This document shows positions 24,454 to 34,600 of a stretch of DNA of 64,000 bases, one piece after another. Where the stretch lies: positions 124,001 through 188,000 of the forward strand of contig NZ_JCKI01000008.1 of the NCBI RefSeq assembly GCF_000708265.2. Reading direction: 5' to 3'. The stretch is from Pedobacter sp. R20-19. Lineage in GTDB: Bacteria > Bacteroidota > Bacteroidia > Sphingobacteriales > Sphingobacteriaceae. A program made the translations under genes and the position numbers. The first letter of the stretch is position 1, and each line of letters begins with the position of its first letter. Below the pieces are notes generated by a model that did no database searches, was not told the DNA's origin, and was given only the letters and a program-made list of their open reading frames with translations.

Positions 24454-25695
24454 TTACGATTCAGACATCATGGCTGGAAAAATTACCCCCCTCCCCTGGT
24501 GAACGTTAACTACATGCTCTGCCGATCCACGGAATAATCCCGGACCATAAGATTGATCATTATAGCACAATAACATGCCTACCAGATTAATTAGTGAACC
24601 TTCCAAGCCATTGTCATGCTTAAACCAGCGTTGTGGTACATATTGCTGCACCATATATTCCGCCCATTGTTTCGTAATAATATCAATCCATAAGGAAGCC
24701 TCACAATCACTTTTGACATACATATCAATCCCACGGCCACCACTATTGCGTTTTAACACCCAGTTTAATGGCGAGTGACTTACTTCTACTCGTCTTTCTG
24801 AAGTATGCAAGGCATAAGTTGGAATCAGAAAAGATCGTAAAAAAGAGTATTCCTCTTCAGAAAGATAGTTTCTCATGATTTCCTCATTGTACAAAACAGC
24901 CAGTATGCGTTTGTCATGAACCAGAATCAGGGTGCGCACATCATTAAAGTAGTTCCCTTTGCAGATGATCAGCTTCAATACTTCAGGATCAAAATTGCGT
25001 AGTTCTTCCCGATCCATTTCCAGAATAAAATGACTCACAGGCTTACCGTTTAACATGACTTCACCATTTTGATGAGTGAATTGCGCCGGACTTGCAGAAA
25101 CATAATCCAAACCCCGCTTACCAAACTCATTTAATAAGTAAAAGACCTCGGTACCTTTTTCTTTTTCATGTACCAATACAATAGGCTCACTACTATTAAA
25201 ACGATTGAAAATAGTTTCAATGAAATCTTGTTGAGCAGGAACAGCTTCCAATGACGGTGAAGCTATTGTTTCATTCTCCTTAGTAATCACATTCAGGTAA
25301 TAGCTGATCATCCATCCGTTAATGGGATACCTGGCCCCTATTTCACAAATTTTGATTCCGCCATCTTCCGCCTGTAAAAAATCAGGCCGATACATGCCCA
25401 CCTCATAAGGTTGTGCTTGTGCCATGCCTAATATGCGGTTTAAATCTTCATCGAAGTTATAAATGGAACGGATGCTTTCATCATTAAAATAGGCATTTAC
25501 AACACTGGCTAATGCTTTGTTTAACACTTGGCATAACTTTTCCATTCTGGCGATTTCCTTCCGTTCCACCACAACAGGTACCGGCGAAAAAGAATCTGCA
25601 CCGTTGCAGGGGATTTCGCCCAGATATTTCAATAGCAATTCATTCAGCACATCCTTACTACAGATGGGATGTGCTTCTATAAGCTCACCCGTCAT
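24454..25695 (-). CDS. ATP-grasp-like ligase
   Basis: 413 residues. The central and C-terminal parts fit an ATP-grasp fold: GMYRPDFLQ with IKICEIGARYPINGW, then LNWVLKRNSGGRGIDMYV (ATP-binding lysine and Gly loop), YMVQQYVPQRWF, and SLINLVGMLL near the metal site. ATP-grasp enzymes join a carboxylate to an amine through an acyl-phosphate. The layout recalls glutathionylspermidine-synthase-type ligases, but I cannot assign a substrate. It is tightly packed between the oxidase-like and GT2 genes. Confidence 0.72.
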   Translation of the reverse strand: MTGELIEAHPICSKDVLNELLLKYLGEIPCNGADSFSPVPVVVERKEIARMEKLCQVLNKALASVVNAYFNDESIRSIYNFDEDLNRILGMAQAQPYEVGMYRPDFLQAEDGGIKICEIGARYPINGWMISYYLNVITKENETIASPSLEAVPAQQDFIETIFNRFNSSEPIVLVHEKEKGTEVFYLLNEFGKRGLDYVSASPAQFTHQNGEVMLNGKPVSHFILEMDREELRNFDPEVLKLIICKGNYFNDVRTLILVHDKRILAVLYNEEIMRNYLSEEEYSFLRSFLIPTYALHTSERRVEVSHSPLNWVLKRNSGGRGIDMYVKSDCEASLWIDIITKQWAEYMVQQYVPQRWFKHDNGLEGSLINLVGMLLCYNDQSYGPGLFRGSAEHVVNVHQGRGVIFPAMMSES

Positions 25696-25697
25696 CG

Positions 25698-26525
25698 TTA
25701 TTGGAATTCTTCAGCCATAACCGGATCCAAACCAGCACTAATTACTTCCATTACCGATGCTTTTTTACTTAAATAATCAGCAACAATTTCACTAAGGTCG
25801 TAATCAGCCAGGTTTACATTCATGGCTTTTACATAGTGATTGATGGCATTAACGGCATAAAAGAAATGGTTTTTTTCTGTTGGACCGCAATGTACGGTAA
25901 TCCATGCCAAAGTATGTTTTAAGGTATCTTTATCAAAACCATAGTCATCTTCCAGCCAGCGTGTAAACTTAGGCAGGATAAATTCCACTTCGCCGTGTGT
26001 ATAAATTTCATGCACCAATGTAGTTAAAAGACCAATTAACAGATCTTTGTTGCGCAATGAATTTTGGTCTTTCCAATATTTAAAGGCCCGGGCGCTTGGA
26101 TCAAGGTATTGTCTTAACAACCAACCATCATCACCACAAGTATTAGTCGCCATGGTATAAAAGAGATCAGAATGCAATACTCTTCCCACAACAGCCAAAT
26201 CTTCATCAACGATTCTATTCAGGTTTGCTACCGATCTGAACAGTTCGGCTTCATCCGGCACGAATGTATTTTTATGGATCAGCATTGTCATGCGATTACT
26301 TAATCCGGCAACAGTAACAGCGCTATTATTGGTTTGGCTCCAGCTATGAAAAAAGGGCTTAAGCTGATCTCTGTCGTGAGGGATTGCCGTTAGCTTGGTA
26401 AAACTTTTTTCTACTGTAGCAAAGTGTTCTGCCTGTTGCGGAAAGTACGCTAAGAGTTGGTGCTTGAGTGGCGATTCTTCCATTCCTTCAAGCACCGGAA
26501 GGATAATTGATAGTAAATTTTTCAC
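25698..26525 (-). CDS. Heme-oxygenase-like (TenA/PqqC-fold) protein
   Basis: About 276 residues from a GTG at 26525; an ATG at 26483 is the alternative, and a frame reaching 26603 starts at TTG with an unlikely AT-rich leader. It is all-helical in appearance. HEIYTHGEVEFILPKF and TVHCGPTEKNHFFYAVNAIN provide Glu/His pairs at the spacing seen in heme-oxygenase-like di-iron oxidases. Such enzymes perform oxidative steps in small-molecule biosynthesis. It is first in the four-gene operon. The assignment is from fold-like motifs and is moderate. Confidence 0.6.
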   Translation of the reverse strand: MKNLLSIILPVLEGMEESPLKHQLLAYFPQQAEHFATVEKSFTKLTAIPHDRDQLKPFFHSWSQTNNSAVTVAGLSNRMTMLIHKNTFVPDEAELFRSVANLNRIVDEDLAVVGRVLHSDLFYTMATNTCGDDGWLLRQYLDPSARAFKYWKDQNSLRNKDLLIGLLTTLVHEIYTHGEVEFILPKFTRWLEDDYGFDKDTLKHTLAWITVHCGPTEKNHFFYAVNAINHYVKAMNVNLADYDLSEIVADYLSKKASVMEVISAGLDPVMAEEFQ

Positions 26526-26962
26526 AATTGATTGAGTTAAATTAGAAATAAAAAAAAATAGATAACTATATAAACTAGAAGATCTTATTTTATCTGAAAG
26601 CAATAAACCTAAACGAAAAGCAGCTTATTATTAAAGTATAAATCGATTGTATATCAAGATTAATCGGTTATGATCCATAACGAAAATCAAATAACAAATA
26701 ACCAACAAACAGAATCTTACGTAACAACAAGATAAAAGTAACTTGAATGCATTTTTGGAGCTGGTGAAGAGTGAGCGTGTTGCATGGAGTGTGAGCGTTT
26801 AATTTGAGTTACAAATAGATTTGTTACACATATTTACGAACTTATTTGGAAATAACAAAATATTTACAAAAAATGTAAGTAAAATTAAGATTTGAATGTA
26901 TAGCTAATTTTATAGATTTATTCTATTTACCTGGTTAGGCAATTTATAGAAATAAGCGTAAT
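26526..26962. other. Non-coding gap upstream of the 22.3-26.5 kb operon
   Basis: About 430 nt, very AT-rich, with no coding frame. It should hold the operon promoter, but none matching the full consensus was identified. Confidence 0.4.
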
Positions 26963-26990
26963 CAAACTAAAAAGGCATCTTTTTAGTTTG
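26963..26990 (-). terminator. Terminator after the FAD oxidoreductase gene
   Basis: CAAACTAAAAAG and CTTTTTAGTTTG form a perfect 12-bp stem with a 4-nt loop, 3 nt past the stop codon on the minus strand. Confidence 0.8.
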
Positions 26991-26993
26991 TTG

Positions 26994-28124
26994 CTAACCA
27001 AATCTTTCACTAATAACCTGTTCACACAATCCAAAAGATAAGGTCATGCCATTACCACCTAAACCATTAATGATGGTAACCCCTGTTTCTGGTTGGAGGA
27101 TAAGTTCTGTTTCTCCGTTTTTCATTTTAGGGTAAATGCCATTCCAGGTTTGGATAATACTAGTATCTTTAAAATCGGTAAAAGTTTTAAGGTATTTGAT
27201 AATCATCTGGTTGATGAAATCTTTGTCGAAAGGATCGTGAACCAATCCATACTCATGTGAATCGCCTATGGTAATTTCTCCGGTATGGTTTTGAGCAGCC
27301 ATCACGTGGATTCCCCATTTCAGATATTCGGCATATTCTTCTTCATAACGTTTACGCAAGTCAGATAGAGATGGTGTGGCATGAAAGCCAGGATAATGAA
27401 TCATACTTAAACTTCCGCAAAGCGCAGGTCCAATCCGCCAACCGTTGGGCTGACTAATGATGCGTAACATTTGCAATTTGCATTTGGTAATTTCCTGCCT
27501 GATAAAAAGTTCGGGGTATAGGGTTTCAAATTCGGCACCACTACAAATGAAAATTTCATCAGCCTGCCAGCTTCGTGAACCGGATTTTACGGTTGAATTT
27601 TCTACCTGACTGATGGCAGTATTCCAGTAAAAATCTACCGCATGCCTTTCTTCCAGGTAGCTGGCTATTTTACCAATGGCCACGCGGGCTTCTACAATCA
27701 TTTCAGTTCCACTCCATAAGGCACCCTTCAATTCAGCAGGATTTACACCGCTTGATTTGGCTAAAGCTTGCTTCGGCGTGAGTAATGAACATTTGCGATA
27801 AGCCTGATTCATTTCTACGTATTCGGTCATCACCGCAAGTTCATCATCGCTATTGGCAATGTGCAAGGAACCTACCTCATCGTGCCAGATATCGGCCTCC
27901 TGGCAAATTTGCTTCCAGATACTGCGAGATAACATTGCACGTTCAAAAAGTGGCCCGGTTGGCTGCCCTATTGGCCACACCATACCAAAGTTGCGGATTG
28001 ATGCACCAACAGCACGTTCGTTACGTTCAAACACAGTTACTTTAAATCCCCTTATGGCGAGTGCCCGGGCAGTTGCCAAACCCACAATACCCGCTCCGAT
28101 TATAATGGCAGATGGTTTATTCAT
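26994..28124 (-). CDS. Phosphonate-associated FAD-dependent oxidoreductase
   Basis: About 376 residues from the ATG at 28124; an upstream TTG frame was rejected. AIIIGAGIVGLATARALA is the FAD/Rossmann motif, then VFERNERAVGASIRNFGMVW, the signature of the DadA-like oxidoreductases found in phosphonate operons. NGLGGNGMTLSFGL closes the FAD domain. It probably oxidises aminoethylphosphonate or an N-methyl derivative to phosphonoacetaldehyde, feeding the PhnX-like enzyme encoded at 29444. The ATG overlaps the stop of the transporter gene. The reaction is inferred from family and context. Confidence 0.85.
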   Translation of the reverse strand: MNKPSAIIIGAGIVGLATARALAIRGFKVTVFERNERAVGASIRNFGMVWPIGQPTGPLFERAMLSRSIWKQICQEADIWHDEVGSLHIANSDDELAVMTEYVEMNQAYRKCSLLTPKQALAKSSGVNPAELKGALWSGTEMIVEARVAIGKIASYLEERHAVDFYWNTAISQVENSTVKSGSRSWQADEIFICSGAEFETLYPELFIRQEITKCKLQMLRIISQPNGWRIGPALCGSLSMIHYPGFHATPSLSDLRKRYEEEYAEYLKWGIHVMAAQNHTGEITIGDSHEYGLVHDPFDKDFINQMIIKYLKTFTDFKDTSIIQTWNGIYPKMKNGETELILQPETGVTIINGLGGNGMTLSFGLCEQVISERFG

Positions 28125-29440
28125 ATAGTAGAAAATTTTAATGGTGTTGCCGCAGCAGTATTTCCTTTGCGTGCAGACTGGAAAAAATAAATTAAGGATA
28201 AGATGCCGCAAAGGCCACCAATTACGGCCACCAATATGACGCCCTCTCTAAAAAAATTACCCCAGCTAATATCTGGCTTCCCAAATTCTTTAACGATTAA
28301 TACACTTACACTAGCCAGATAACCAAGAGAATCGGCCAAATACATCACAAAGCCTACATTACTTTTATAATGGAATGTGGCGATCATACGTTCAAAAAAG
28401 ATAGCGTTATAAGGTACATAGCCCAGGTAAAGTCCTAAACCAGCTATAGTCATCCAGGTCACAGGGCTAATCATATGATAACTAAACAATAGGGTAGATA
28501 CTCCAATTAAAATGCACCCACCGATAATTAACAAGTGGATAATACTGAAGGCTCTTAAATTTCTTTTGATCAGAAAAAGTAAGCTCATTGCAATAAGTAC
28601 AATGATGGAAATGCGGCTATCTATCTTTGCATAAATATTCTTATCGGTAATACCGAGGCTATTCCAGATTTCTACTTCAAAGTTATCACGCACATCACGC
28701 ATTACAGTAAGCAATACATAAATCACTAAAGTCAGGATGATTCCAGGCAAAAACCGACTGATAAATTGTTTTCTCTCCAAAGCCGTCATGGGCTTACGTT
28801 CGGTGCGCATGAGCTGATCCTTTTCTGTAGGTGGCGGCATGAGTTCAAGCAGCAAAACAAAAAACATGATCGGGATTACAAATAATGCACCCGTTAAAAA
28901 CGGCATCATATATTCATTTACATGGTAGGAATGTAGGAGCGTTTGACCAACCGTTTTTACGAAACCTGAACCAAAAATAAGGCTAATGGATAATACAGCA
29001 GCCATAAACTCGGTAGAACGGCGACCTTCCAGATAGCCAAATACCAGGCCCCATATTAAACCCAACGGGAAACCGTTTATAAATAAAAACACCATATTGT
29101 ATGGTGCCGGAACGAGCGCAAAGCCCAGCAAAGCCAGCCAGGAAATGCCCACAAGCAGAAATATGGTTGCTCCCCTACGCTTCCCTTTAAGTTCTGCAAT
29201 AAAACGGATGCCATAAAATTTGCTTAACGTGTAACCCACAATCTGAAAAATAACCAGCCAAACTTTATAATCTATATGTAGATATTGTTGGCCGGAATAA
29301 GTACCCGCAGCAAAGGCTTTGCGGAAAGCATACATAGAGGAGTAGGCACCAAAAGCAGCTAAAGCCGAGATTACAGCAGTTAAGGCATAAGGCCAATTGG
29401 CTATTTTTGCCTTTAATTTTATTGCTAAGCCCATAGCCAT
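28121..29440 (-). CDS. MFS-type transporter (DUF5690-like)
   Basis: 439 residues with about 12 hydrophobic segments. It begins with a basic N-terminus, then WPYALTAVISALAAFGAYSS and MYAFRKAFAAGTYSG, which resembles the DUF5690 branch of the major facilitator superfamily. It sits between the FAD oxidoreductase and PhnX-like genes, with an overlap of 4 nt and a gap of 3 nt. It is therefore likely to import a phosphonate or export a product, such as an amine or aldehyde derivative. The substrate is inferred only from context. Confidence 0.83.
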   Translation of the reverse strand: MAMGLAIKLKAKIANWPYALTAVISALAAFGAYSSMYAFRKAFAAGTYSGQQYLHIDYKVWLVIFQIVGYTLSKFYGIRFIAELKGKRRGATIFLLVGISWLALLGFALVPAPYNMVFLFINGFPLGLIWGLVFGYLEGRRSTEFMAAVLSISLIFGSGFVKTVGQTLLHSYHVNEYMMPFLTGALFVIPIMFFVLLLELMPPPTEKDQLMRTERKPMTALERKQFISRFLPGIILTLVIYVLLTVMRDVRDNFEVEIWNSLGITDKNIYAKIDSRISIIVLIAMSLLFLIKRNLRAFSIIHLLIIGGCILIGVSTLLFSYHMISPVTWMTIAGLGLYLGYVPYNAIFFERMIATFHYKSNVGFVMYLADSLGYLASVSVLIVKEFGKPDISWGNFFREGVILVAVIGGLCGILSLIYFFQSARKGNTAAATPLKFSTI

Positions 29441-29443
29441 TAT

Positions 29444-30127
29444 CTATAAAACGATGTTCAGCACTTCAGCGATGTTATCAATAATATGTGTTGGGTGATA
29501 GGGTTCCAGCTCAGCACGCGTGAAAGCGCCTGTGGTTACTGCAATCACATATTTACAACCTGCATTTTGTCCTTCACGGATATCAACCTCTGTATCGCCA
29601 ACCTTTGCCACTTCATCAGCTTCAGAAATACTGGCCAACTGTCTCAGTCGGTTAATCATCCCTGGATTAGGCCGCCCTTCGGCTACTTCATCCGAACAAA
29701 CCAGATAATCAAACACACCTTTCTCCCGCCATTCCAGTCTTTTAATAATAACTTCGGCAATGTCTTTTGAAAAGCCAGTATTGATACCAATCTGAATGCC
29801 TGCCTTCTTTAAGGCTAACAGAGTAGACTCTGCATTTGGTAAGGCTTCCAAAAAATCAGCCTGCTGATAATATTCAATCATCAGGGTTACAAAGGTTTCA
29901 TGAATCTGATCAATAAGATGTGGTGTAATCTTTAATGCATCAGCTTCATACAAGTGGAGCATTTTAGTAATCGCCACTATTTTTTTATAGCCCATTAAAG
30001 GATTAATGATGTGGTCAGGAACATCATAACCATGCTTTTTTAAGGCATTTTTAAAAGTTTGCGTAACTTTATTTTCATCTTTGACCGTGGTACCGGCCAT
30101 ATCGAACACTACGAGTTTAATGGACAT
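29444..30127 (-). CDS. PhnX-like HAD hydrolase (phosphonatase-like)
   Basis: 227 residues of the HAD superfamily. It begins LVVFDMAGTTVKDENK, where Asp9 is the nucleophile and AGTT matches phosphonoacetaldehyde hydrolases. PLMGYKKIVAI places Lys48/Lys49 in the cap where phosphonatase has its Schiff-base lysine. VGDTEVDIREGQNAGC is the acidic motif. The expected reaction is phosphonoacetaldehyde to acetaldehyde and phosphate. It is the first gene of the minus-strand operon with the transporter and FAD oxidoreductase. Confidence 0.85.
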   Translation of the reverse strand: MSIKLVVFDMAGTTVKDENKVTQTFKNALKKHGYDVPDHIINPLMGYKKIVAITKMLHLYEADALKITPHLIDQIHETFVTLMIEYYQQADFLEALPNAESTLLALKKAGIQIGINTGFSKDIAEVIIKRLEWREKGVFDYLVCSDEVAEGRPNPGMINRLRQLASISEADEVAKVGDTEVDIREGQNAGCKYVIAVTTGAFTRAELEPYHPTHIIDNIAEVLNIVL

Positions 30128-30204
30128 TGCTAAATCTTTTGTTTAGCAAAATTAAACTTAGTTTATTATTACAAAACTACCTTAATGTTAAGATAAATTT
30201 AATT

Positions 30205-30783
30205 TTAGCTATTTTCTTCAAAGAAATAAATCACCAGCATGCTGGCTTTATCCTTTCCTGAATTTGTTGGAGTATGTGGCATGCGGCCATCGAACAACAT
30301 TGAATCACCTTGCTTTAAGTGATATACCTCATCTCCGAAATAATAGTCGATGGCACCATTTAAAATAAATTTATACTCAAAGGCTTCAGTTTGAATCTGT
30401 GGCCTTTGCGCATTAGGTTCAAGTTCGAGAATCACCACATCTACAGTAGATTTTTTAATGGATTGTGTAAATATACGTTGGTAACTAAAACCCGCAGCAT
30501 CTTCTTTTTCAAAATGCTCGTAATCTTCCTTTCTGCGGATGAGAAGCGGAAAATTCCTGCCATTGTATTTAATATCTTTAAAAAATACATTTAAGTCAAT
30601 CTCTAAAGATTTAATAATATCAATTAGTACAATTAAGGATGGTACGGTACGGCTATTTTCAATTTGCGAAATTAATCCCTTACTTACATTCGCCCTGGAG
30701 GCCAATTCCTGCACCGTAATGTTCTTCTCACGTCGCCTGTCTTTAATCCGGTTACTGATCTGTATCAGTACATCATCTTCCAT
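30205..30783 (-). CDS. XRE-family regulator with C-terminal cupin
   Basis: 192 residues. The helix-turn-helix is at about 8-62 (ERRREK-like start, ELASRANVSKGLISQIEN, VPSLIVLIDIIKSL). A cupin domain lies at about 110-188 (FILNGAIDYYFGDEVYHLKQ, GDSMLFDGRMPHTPTNSG), which probably binds a small ligand. The arrangement is common in amine and aminophosphonate operons. It lies between the phosphonate catabolic operon and the divergent phnZ-like gene, so it likely controls both. Confidence 0.9.
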   Translation of the reverse strand: MEDDVLIQISNRIKDRRREKNITVQELASRANVSKGLISQIENSRTVPSLIVLIDIIKSLEIDLNVFFKDIKYNGRNFPLLIRRKEDYEHFEKEDAAGFSYQRIFTQSIKKSTVDVVILELEPNAQRPQIQTEAFEYKFILNGAIDYYFGDEVYHLKQGDSMLFDGRMPHTPTNSGKDKASMLVIYFFEENS

Positions 30784-30934
30784 TGATCTGATTTTTGTTA
30801 AAGGCGGAAATTAGAGAATAAATTTTAGCGTGGCAAGGCTTTTAGCATATTTTAGAGATTAGCAAGAAGATCACAAAAACTTAATTCTGACCTAACATGA
30901 ATTACTTTTATTTGCATTTTTTTAAGATCACATA

Positions 30935-31513
30935 ATGGAAAAATCCTTAAGTCCGCAACTTATTGTTGATGAAGTGTTCGCTTTATATGAGGCACATGGA
31001 AATGATGATTACATTGGAGAACCCGTTTCCCAGCTTGAGCACATGTCTCAGGCAGCAAACCTTGCTCTTGCAGAAGGCTATGATGATGAAGTAATACTTG
31101 CAGCATTCTTTCATGATATTGGACATTTATGTGCAGCTGGTTCAGCAGTTGGCAGCATGGATGGAATGGGCAATTTGAATCACGAACAGATCGGAGCAGA
31201 TTACCTGCTGGCACGTGGTTTCTCCACCCGTGTAGCCAAACTGGTAAACGGACACGTGATTGCAAAACGCTATCTTACCTATAAATACCCTGAATATTTT
31301 GATAAGCTTTCTCCGGCCAGCCGCGTAACTTTAGGGTTTCAGGGCGGACCCATGAACGCTTTGGAAGCAGCAGCATTTGAAACCGACCCTGATCTTGATA
31401 TCACCATCCGCATGCGCTTTTGGGATGATGAAGCTAAATTAACAGAGATACCAGTAGACAACATGAATCAGCTCAAGGCTATTGCTATAGCACATTTGAG
31501 CAATCACGAATAG
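30935..31513 (+). CDS. PhnZ-like HD-domain phosphonate oxygenase
   Basis: 192 residues. Metal and substrate residues of PhnZ are visible in order: DDYIGE (Tyr26, Glu29), QLEH (His36), FFHDIGH (His60, Asp61, His64), NHEQIGADYL, GHVIAKRYL, and QGGPMN. PhnZ is a mixed-valence di-iron oxygenase that cleaves the C-P bond of 2-amino-1-hydroxyethylphosphonate to glycine and phosphate. Its usual hydroxylase partner PhnY is not in view, so the substrate may differ or come from elsewhere. Confidence 0.9.
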   Translation: MEKSLSPQLIVDEVFALYEAHGNDDYIGEPVSQLEHMSQAANLALAEGYDDEVILAAFFHDIGHLCAAGSAVGSMDGMGNLNHEQIGADYLLARGFSTRVAKLVNGHVIAKRYLTYKYPEYFDKLSPASRVTLGFQGGPMNALEAAAFETDPDLDITIRMRFWDDEAKLTEIPVDNMNQLKAIAIAHLSNHE

Positions 31514-31656
31514 GCATTATTGCTTTCATGTTAAATCATTTTAATTTAATTGTATTGATTTAGTTACCAAAACTAAAAACTGTTAATAATCAGTAAACAT
31601 ATTTTTAAAGTTTAAATAACCTAAAATTAGTTTACAAATAATAAACAAAGTTTAGT

Positions 31657-31692
31657 ATTGCCAAATAATCTTAACTCAAATTATTTGGCAAT
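31657..31692. promoter_or_regulatory. Perfect 13-bp inverted repeat directly before susC
   Basis: ATTGCCAAATAAT and ATTATTTGGCAAT are exact inverted copies separated by 10 nt, ending one base before the SusC ATG. In DNA this could be an operator, for example for the XRE-cupin regulator. In RNA it would form a hairpin abutting the start codon. Confidence 0.7.
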
Positions 31693-31693
31693 T

Positions 31694-34600
31694 ATGGATG
31701 CTTTTTACCCCAATTTAAAAAGGATTGCACTCCTGGTGATGTGCTTCCTTTCTCCGCTAATTTTACTGGCACAAACCAAGATTTCCGGCGTCGTTAATGA
31801 TGAGGCTAATCAGCCGCTTCCCGGTGTAAGTGTAATGATCAAAGGTTCTAAAACCGGAACAACCACTGATAATTACGGACGCTTTATCCTATCAGCAAAT
31901 ATCGGGCAAACACTCCAGTTTCAGTTTGTAGGCTTCATCAGCCAGGAAGCTACCATTGATCAAAATATCAACCCGATTACCATTACTTTGAAAGGGAACA
32001 ATGAAACACTTAACGAAGTAGTGGTAACTGCTTTAGGTGTAAAAAAGGATAACCGCAAAATTGGCTACGCCGTTTCTACCGTACAGGGAGATGACCTTAC
32101 CTTAGCCCGTGATCCCAATCCGGTAACAGGGCTCATTGGGAAAGTAGCCGGATTATCAGTAGGTCCCTCTGCCGAATTATTGGGGGCACCGAATGTAGCC
32201 ATTCGTGGAAATACCATCTCTTTATATGTAGTAGATGGTTTTCCGATCAATACAGATACCTATAATATAAGTCCGGATGATATTGAAACCTATACCGTAT
32301 TAAAAGGCCCTGCAGCAGCTGCGCTTTATGGAAACAGGGCATCTTATGGTGCCATTCTGATTACCACAAAAAAAGGTAACAAAAACAAAAAAGGCTTAAC
32401 TATTGATGTAAATAGCAGTACTGTCATTAACAAAGGTTTTTTAGCTTTTCCAAGAGTACAGCATGCTTATGGAGCAGGTGAAAATACTTTTTATCAGTTT
32501 GTTGATGGTAAAGGTGGTGCACCGGGTGGTGTAGATGCTGATTATGATATTTGGGGGCCATACTTTAACGGACAACTAATTGCCCAGTATGATAGTCCTA
32601 TTGTGAATGGTGTACGTCAGCCAACTCCCTATACAGCGCGAGGTGCAAATAATTTAACTAACTTTTTACGCACAGGGGTTCAAACGAACAACAACATCGC
32701 CTTAACCTCCAACGGCGAAAATCATACCATCCGCTTTTCTGCTTCGCAACAACACCAGGACAGTTATATTCCTGAGCAATACCTGGATATTGCCAATGCC
32801 AATATGTATGCTTCATTTAACCCAAGCCCACGCTGGAAATTTGAAGGTAACATTAACTTCAACCGTCAAACCACCGATAATTTTCCAGATGTACAATACG
32901 GACCAAACAGTTTGATTTACAACCTGGCCATTTGGACAGGTGCAGACTGGGATGTTAATGCACCAGATATTAAAGCCATCTGGCAACCTGGCAAAGAAGG
33001 GATTCAACAGCAATTTGCAGAGTATACCCGTTATCACAACCCATGGTTTATGGTGAAAGAATGGACCCGTGGTCACTATAAAACCAATACAACAGGATAC
33101 CTTTTAGCGAATTACAAAATTAATACAAACCTGAATGCCACCTTACGCTCGCAGGTTGATACCTACAATATCCTGCGTACCGAGAAAATGCCTTTTTCTG
33201 CTCACCCTTACGGACGTGAAGGCAATGAGGGCGATTATCGTGAAGATCGACGCGATTTATTCGACAACAACACAGAGTTAATGTTAAATTACGATTATAC
33301 CGTTAAAAAATTCATCAACATTTCTGGTTTGATCGGTGGAAACATGCGTAACATGTCTTATAATTCCAGCTGGACTTCAACCGATTACCTGAATGTTCCT
33401 GAAGTTTATGCTTTCAGTAACTCTAAAAATCCAATCCAGTCTACCAGTTTCAATTCTGGCATGCGCGTATTAAGTGCCTATTACTCATTGGATTTAAGCT
33501 TAGGCAAATATGCAACCATTTCAAGCACAGGCCGTTTAGATAAATCTTCTGCTTTTCAGGTTCCAACAACCTATTATTATCCAAGCTTATCAGTGGCAAC
33601 CGTAATATCCGATTATGTTAAAATGCCAGCGTTTATCAGCTTTTTAAAAGCAAGGGCATCGTATTCTAATATTCGTTCTGATGCCACTTCTACAACCATA
33701 GGCCCTGCCCCTTTCAGTTCAATTACAGCTTTAGGTGGTAGCACTGGTGCTTCACTTTTTAATAATCCATTGGGCTATGGCACTACTTATAGTTCTCCAT
33801 ACAATGGCCCGGATTATTCACTAAATACTTCTTACGCTACCAGCAAACCTTATAACAGTCAAACCGCAGGTTATGCTTCTGATTATTTATATCAGAATGG
33901 GATTAAAACATCAACCCGGGTAAATTATGAGGAAGGTTTTGACATCAGGTTTCTTAAAAACAGATTAACCTTTAGCGGAACAGCTTTCCAGTATATTGAT
34001 GGTCCAAGAATTTTACCAAATGCCATTTCAACGGCTACAGGTTACACCATCGAATACCTGAATGCACTTAAAACTAAGAAAACAGGATACGAAGGTTCAT
34101 TAAGTGGTGATGTTTTTAAAAGAGCAGACGGCTTTAGCTGGAATATCTTAACCAATATTTCTACTTACAAAGAAGTTTACAAAGAGCTTCCTCAAGGTCA
34201 AAGCATTTATGCCACATTCTTTAAAGCAGGAGACCGTACAGATAAATTATACGGAAGCGCGTTTGTGAGAACACCTGATGGAAAAATTATCAATGATGCG
34301 GCAGGTAAACCACTGGTTAACCCAACAGCGCAGTTTCTGGGTAACGAAATTGGTAGATTTAACTGGAGTATTTACAATAAATTCCAATATAAAAACCTGA
34401 GTTTGGGAATACAGTTTGATGGTAATGTAGGTGGTGTAATTGTTGATTATATGCACAACAAAACCATGCGTGGTGGTTCTAATGCAGAAACCGCAGAAGG
34501 TGCTTTAGGTGCTGCCAGATATCAGGATTGGTCTAATTTTGGAAAGACAGGTTATAATGGAAGCTATGTTGGAGAAGGTGTTGTAATTGCAAACGGAACT

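Noticed and set aside
26526..26603. N-terminal extension of the heme-oxygenase-like protein
   Set aside because: It begins at TTG, encodes an AT-driven hydrophobic stretch unlike the rest, and the GTG at 26525 or ATG at 26483 is more plausible.
30935..31513. Generic HD-domain phosphohydrolase
   Set aside because: The additional Tyr/Glu pair (DDYIGE), QLEH and QGGPM match PhnZ-type oxygenases and the neighbours are phosphonate genes.
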